Positions 41,761 through 44,793 of a stretch of DNA of 44,793 nt are shown here, piece by piece. The position numbers and the translations under genes are program-made. The stretch covers positions 19,794-64,586 of the forward strand of contig DQFX01000036.1 of NCBI GenBank assembly GCA_003531585.1. Direction: 5' to 3'. Under the pieces are notes generated by a model. The model was not told where the DNA came from. It did not search any database and was given only the letters and a program-made list of their open reading frames with translations. Positions within the stretch are counted from its first letter, which is position 1, and each line of letters starts with the position of its first letter. This DNA is from Oscillospiraceae bacterium (lineage in GTDB: Bacteria > Bacillota > Clostridia > Oscillospirales > Ruminococcaceae).

Positions 41761-43927
41761 TGTCCATCACCCTGATAATGCCGCACGCCTCGTAGCATTT
41801 CAGCGGATACTGCCGCACCTCCACGCCCTTTTCCCGGGCTAATTCGGATATGTGTCGGGTAAGGGGGCTGTCAGGGTCGCGGAGCAGTATAAGCTCCGGA
41901 ATGCGCCGCAGAAGCACCCTGGTCGTCTCGCCGATTCCCGGCTTTACAAGTTTAATATCAGGAACCCCGAACTTCTCCGCTATCTCCCGGGTCTCCGCAA
42001 GACCGTTCCCGGAAGCCGGCGGCGGGAGCTGAGCCTCGCCGTAGGTCATAGCTGCCTCTATCGCCGTGATGAACTCATACGTGCGGTCAAGTGGAGCAAG
42101 CTCCCCGAAATACGCCGCGCCGTGGAACTCGTCAGGCTGTATCACGCCGGTTTTCAGCACCGTTCTGCTGAAAAGCCCCGAAACCACGCTGTTTAGGCAC
42201 GCGCAGGGTATGAACATATCGCCGTGGGTCCCGCACAGCCTGCAAAGCCCGGCGGGGTCTGCAAGCACGGCGATTTCGCATAGTCTGTCGAGCTTGTCCC
42301 TGCCAATGCCGTATTCGTACAGCGGGAACTGCTCCAGCGCACTGCGCAGGGTTCGGGTTATCATGCCCTTGCCCGTCCAGCCGTCGATAAACTGTATTCC
42401 ATCAGCCGGATGGCGCGCAAGAATATACTCCATTGCGCGGCGGTCTATCCCGCGCCCGACTATTATCGAAATCGAATAATGCGGCAGGGAAACTCCGTAT
42501 TTCCTGCGGATATAGCGCTTTATCAGCACTCCGGCAGGAGTTCCCGCCCGCGCCAGCGATACCAGCACGGCATGCCGCCCTTTTTCAGCCCATATCGTCT
42601 CGGCCACGGTGCGCACTGCGTCGGCATTCGGCTTCGCCCAGAGCTTCAGCCCGTTTTCGTACTCCCGGAAATACGCGTCGGAGGGACGGTATTCCGCCGG
42701 GAGAAGCTCGCTGTAATGCACTCCGCTCTGTATCAGCGGTTCGCGCTCCTTTGCGGGAAGCGGCTCTAATTTACCGGTGATGTCGGTCAGCAGAAGTTCG
42801 GCGTCCTCCGGCAGATACGATGTAGGGAGCTTCTTTCCGTGCCAGCATATAACCTGGACCTCCGCGCCGCCTGCCGCTCCGCACAGTTCGTTCAGCGCTG
42901 CGGGATCGGGGGAATACGCGTCCGTAAGGATAACGGTAAGGTCGCACGGGCGGCTGTTGTAGAGGTACACACGGCGCTCCGGGTCGTAAACGCTGCGCAG
43001 TACAGCGCGGCTGACTATGGGGTACTCTCCGGGGGACGGCTCCGCGAAGCCGTCCCGGCCGCCGCATGGCAGCATAGGGCTTCTGGTCGAGCAGTGAACC
43101 ACGGCGCGGCACTTACCCGCCAGCATTTTCCCGAGCAGCAGAGCCGGGTAGCAGAATTCCTCCGTGCCGATTATCTCAACTGTGCCAGAAGCGGAGATCT
43201 CCCCGGCAAGGCGCGTGCAAAAGCTGCTGCACTCCGCGAGGAAACTATCCGCGCGAACCCCGAGCCGCGGGTCGTATATTGAATTTACATGCGTTATTCT
43301 GTCAGGCTTCCGGGGGATTACCGCGCGGTCAGGCGCCGGAAGCTCCGGAGCGGAGCACCCGACGATACCGTCCGACGAAGCCAGGTACACCGGAGTAATC
43401 CCCGCCGAGCGGAAATTCTCAAAACTCTCAGCGGAGGCGGCAAGCGCGGCAGCGTATATACTGCACCTTGGGGCAAGGCAGCCGTCCAGGGCGCGGATAA
43501 GATTCATAGCAGTCCGGCCGGTGGTGAATTCATCGTCGACAAGTATTACCTGCGCGGCACGGCGGAAAGCGTCCTCGTCGCGAACGCAGAGGTAGTGCTG
43601 CGGAGCATGACTGTGCTGCTCCTCAAACCCGATGGCAGTCGCCCAGTCCGGGAGCTTCTCCCGGGTGGTGGTTACGAAAAAGCAGTCGTGGAAGAACCCC
43701 GAAACGACTGCACCGATAGCGGTGGCGGTCTCAGCAAATGCAATTACAACGGTAGTCTTGTCCGCCCTGCCGTCCTGCGCCAGCTTCCTGCCAAGCTCCT
43801 CCATGAGAGCGATGGAGCGCTCCGGGTCGCCCGGGAAATGCTTGCACTGCCTGGTGTTGACCAGGATATTGTCGCGCAGTGGATTATTCTCACGTTTCGC
43901 GAGGAACAAATGTGATGTTTCGTTCAT
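41753..43927 (-). CDS. Fusion of phosphoribosyltransferase, TRSP, StiP-type and PELOTA-like domains
   Basis: A 724-residue protein with four parts. Residues 1-190 form a phosphoribosyltransferase with PRPP loop VILVDDEFTTGRTAMN (128-142). Residues 200-390 are a TRSP domain, with the name-giving motif TRSP itself at 281-284. Residues 395-635 match the StiP/PRTase_1 family (LVSLARAGTPAGVLIKR, FIDGWTGKGMI, GTHGDMFIPCACLNS). Residues 645-724 look like the PELOTA RNA-binding domain that usually follows StiP. In Ter-linked stress operons these normally make two proteins, PRTase-TRSP and StiP-PELOTA. They are predicted to make a nucleoside-like compound. The ribosome site is weak. Domain calls are by eye. 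Confidence 0.8.
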   Translation of the reverse strand: MNETSHLFLAKRENNPLRDNILVNTRQCKHFPGDPERSIALMEELGRKLAQDGRADKTTVVIAFAETATAIGAVVSGFFHDCFFVTTTREKLPDWATAIGFEEQHSHAPQHYLCVRDEDAFRRAAQVILVDDEFTTGRTAMNLIRALDGCLAPRCSIYAAALAASAESFENFRSAGITPVYLASSDGIVGCSAPELPAPDRAVIPRKPDRITHVNSIYDPRLGVRADSFLAECSSFCTRLAGEISASGTVEIIGTEEFCYPALLLGKMLAGKCRAVVHCSTRSPMLPCGGRDGFAEPSPGEYPIVSRAVLRSVYDPERRVYLYNSRPCDLTVILTDAYSPDPAALNELCGAAGGAEVQVICWHGKKLPTSYLPEDAELLLTDITGKLEPLPAKEREPLIQSGVHYSELLPAEYRPSDAYFREYENGLKLWAKPNADAVRTVAETIWAEKGRHAVLVSLARAGTPAGVLIKRYIRRKYGVSLPHYSISIIVGRGIDRRAMEYILARHPADGIQFIDGWTGKGMITRTLRSALEQFPLYEYGIGRDKLDRLCEIAVLADPAGLCRLCGTHGDMFIPCACLNSVVSGLFSRTVLKTGVIQPDEFHGAAYFGELAPLDRTYEFITAIEAAMTYGEAQLPPPASGNGLAETREIAEKFGVPDIKLVKPGIGETTRVLLRRIPELILLRDPDSPLTRHISELAREKGVEVRQYPLKCYEACGIIRVMDNV

Positions 43928-43948
43928 TTTTATACCAAAACTGTCATG

Positions 43949-44641
43949 TCAGACAGGCAGAGTTCTTTCCCTCGGATAGACTTTTCCCTCCATCAGCAGG
44001 CGGTGATAATCCGCAGGGCAGTTGATAGGCTCGGGTACGTCGATACCGCCGCCGAAAAGCTTGTCAAGGTGGTGGCTGTCGGAACCTCCGGTCTTTATCA
44101 GACCGTAGCTGTCGGCGTAGAGCTTGGCGCGCTCGTCGTAGAGCTTGCGCGGGTCGTGGCTGGCGTTTATGGTTTCCACTGCGTCCACGTCGTATGGGTA
44201 AAGGCTGATGTGGTGGATATAGGAGGCGTGCCGGAACGGGTGCGCATGTACTATAAAACAGTCGAGCTCGTTTCTGAGCTTGCTGAAAAGGACGCGCTCG
44301 TCGGTATGCATGAGAAGTTCCTCGTTTGCCTTCATCCAGTCCTTTTCCATGCCGTAGATGAGGAAATCCGCATTGTAAACAGTAAATTCACAGCCGAACC
44401 ACACCTTCAGACCGATCTCATCGCCGACTTCCTTCGCGTGCTCATAGCCGAGGAAGTAGCGGTCTACGCGGTCCTCCCAGGGAAGGTCGCGCGGGACTGC
44501 GGTGTTTGCGTTAAAGAAGTGGTCGGTGACAAAAATGCCATCGTACCCCGCAGCCTTGTGAGCTCTTGCCATATCCGCAGCCGGAGCGGAAGAGCACGCG
44601 CTTCCCTCTTTTGTGTGGAGATGAGTTTCGTATTTGTACAT
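43949..44641 (-). CDS. PHP-domain metal-dependent phosphoesterase
   Basis: The 230-residue protein has the PHP metal-site motifs in order: YETHLHTKEGSA (HxH), FVTDHFF, FGCEFTVY (Glu), CFIVHAHPFR and TGGSDSHHLDK. These residues bind up to three metals and hydrolyse phosphate esters; histidinol phosphatases and polymerase-linked PHP domains belong here. The particular substrate is unknown. It is the first gene of the operon, 21 bp before the large fusion gene, with GGAGGAATAAATATA before its ATG. With the HAD enzyme it gives the operon two possible phosphatases. Confidence 0.88.
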   Translation of the reverse strand: MYKYETHLHTKEGSACSSAPAADMARAHKAAGYDGIFVTDHFFNANTAVPRDLPWEDRVDRYFLGYEHAKEVGDEIGLKVWFGCEFTVYNADFLIYGMEKDWMKANEELLMHTDERVLFSKLRNELDCFIVHAHPFRHASYIHHISLYPYDVDAVETINASHDPRKLYDERAKLYADSYGLIKTGGSDSHHLDKLFGGGIDVPEPINCPADYHRLLMEGKVYPRERTLPV

Positions 44642-44685
44642 TATATTTATTCCTCCGTAGGACTATTCGTTGCTAATATAGAATC

Positions 44686-44714
44686 ATTGTACCACAAAAT
44701 GCATTTTTTTGCAA
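44686..44714 (-). promoter_or_regulatory. Promoter of the PHP-PRTase/StiP-HAD-hemZ operon
   Basis: On the minus strand TTGCAA and TACAAT are separated by 17 bases, with TGG before the -10, about 45 bases upstream of the PHP start. Spacings of 21, -8 and 1 bp between the four genes and no terminator between them support one transcript. Beyond 44715 no gene is seen. Confidence 0.75.
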
Positions 44715-44793
44715 CAGGATAAAGTGGTATTTTTAAATGGCTGACAAAAAATGAGCTTTGATTTTTTGACAAACTATAATTTAGCGCTACATG

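Noticed and set aside
44715..44793. Plus-strand promoter or gene start at the right edge (TTGACA followed by TATAAT-like sequence)
   Set aside because: The spacing between the two boxes is far too short and the window ends before any gene can be judged.

Overview
The window looks like part of the chromosome of a motile Gram-positive Firmicute, most likely an Oscillospiraceae/Ruminococcaceae-type Clostridium. The evidence is the clostridial flagellar gene order (flgB to flhA with the extra operon protein, flbD, fliY and cheY), strong AGGAGG ribosome sites, consensus -35/-10 promoters with 17-bp spacers, a cellobiose phosphorylase and a HemZ-type radical SAM enzyme. The species cannot be named from this sequence. 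No rRNA, tRNA, CRISPR array, prophage or transposase gene was seen.

Region 1 (about 87-22860, minus strand) is one long flagellar operon of 24 genes. From a consensus promoter near 22832-22860 it reads flgB, flgC, fliE, fliF, fliG, fliH, fliI, fliJ, fliK, flgD, a flagellar-operon protein, flgE, flbD, motA, motB, fliM, fliY, cheY, fliO, fliP, fliQ, fliR, flhB, flhA. It builds the basal body, MS ring, C-ring switch, stator, hook and type III export gate. Two internal control points are visible: a promoter in the motA-motB gap, and a folded RNA ending in an intrinsic terminator just before the fliO ribosome site. That RNA has an alternative pairing like an attenuator or riboswitch. fliL is missing, and the sequence after flhA does not begin flhF.

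Region 2 (23042-26900, minus) is a GntR/YtrA-type repressor, ABC ATPase and large ABC permease operon. It has a perfect consensus promoter overlapped by an inverted repeat and ends in a strong terminator. Region 3 (26931-29164, plus) is a divergent methionyl-tRNA synthetase-like gene with its own promoter and a bidirectional terminator. Region 4 (29166-32575, minus) is an orphan winged-helix response regulator with a degenerate receiver, then a GH94 cellobiose phosphorylase with a structured leader and a cre/LacI-like operator.

Region 5 (32811-38930, plus) is a compact operon resembling a highly reducing type II polyketide or aryl-polyene-type pathway: a PlsC-like acyltransferase, an acyl carrier protein, one protein fusing an intact ketosynthase to a chain-length-factor-like inactive ketosynthase, a FabG ketoreductase, a FabZ-type dehydratase, an Sfp-type phosphopantetheinyl transferase and a flavoprotein. 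No enoyl reductase is present, so a polyene product is inferred. This is the strongest candidate here for an undescribed system.

A 173-bp MITE-like palindromic element (38936-39108) separates this operon from a small Tic20/DUF4870-like membrane protein gene.

Region 6 (39573-44714, minus) is a tightly packed four-gene operon: a PHP phosphoesterase, a 724-residue fusion of PRTase, TRSP, StiP-type and PELOTA-like domains, a HAD phosphatase, and hemZ. It resembles the biosynthetic module found next to tellurite/stress-response (Ter) genes, but with the phosphoribosyltransferase parts fused and no ter genes in view.
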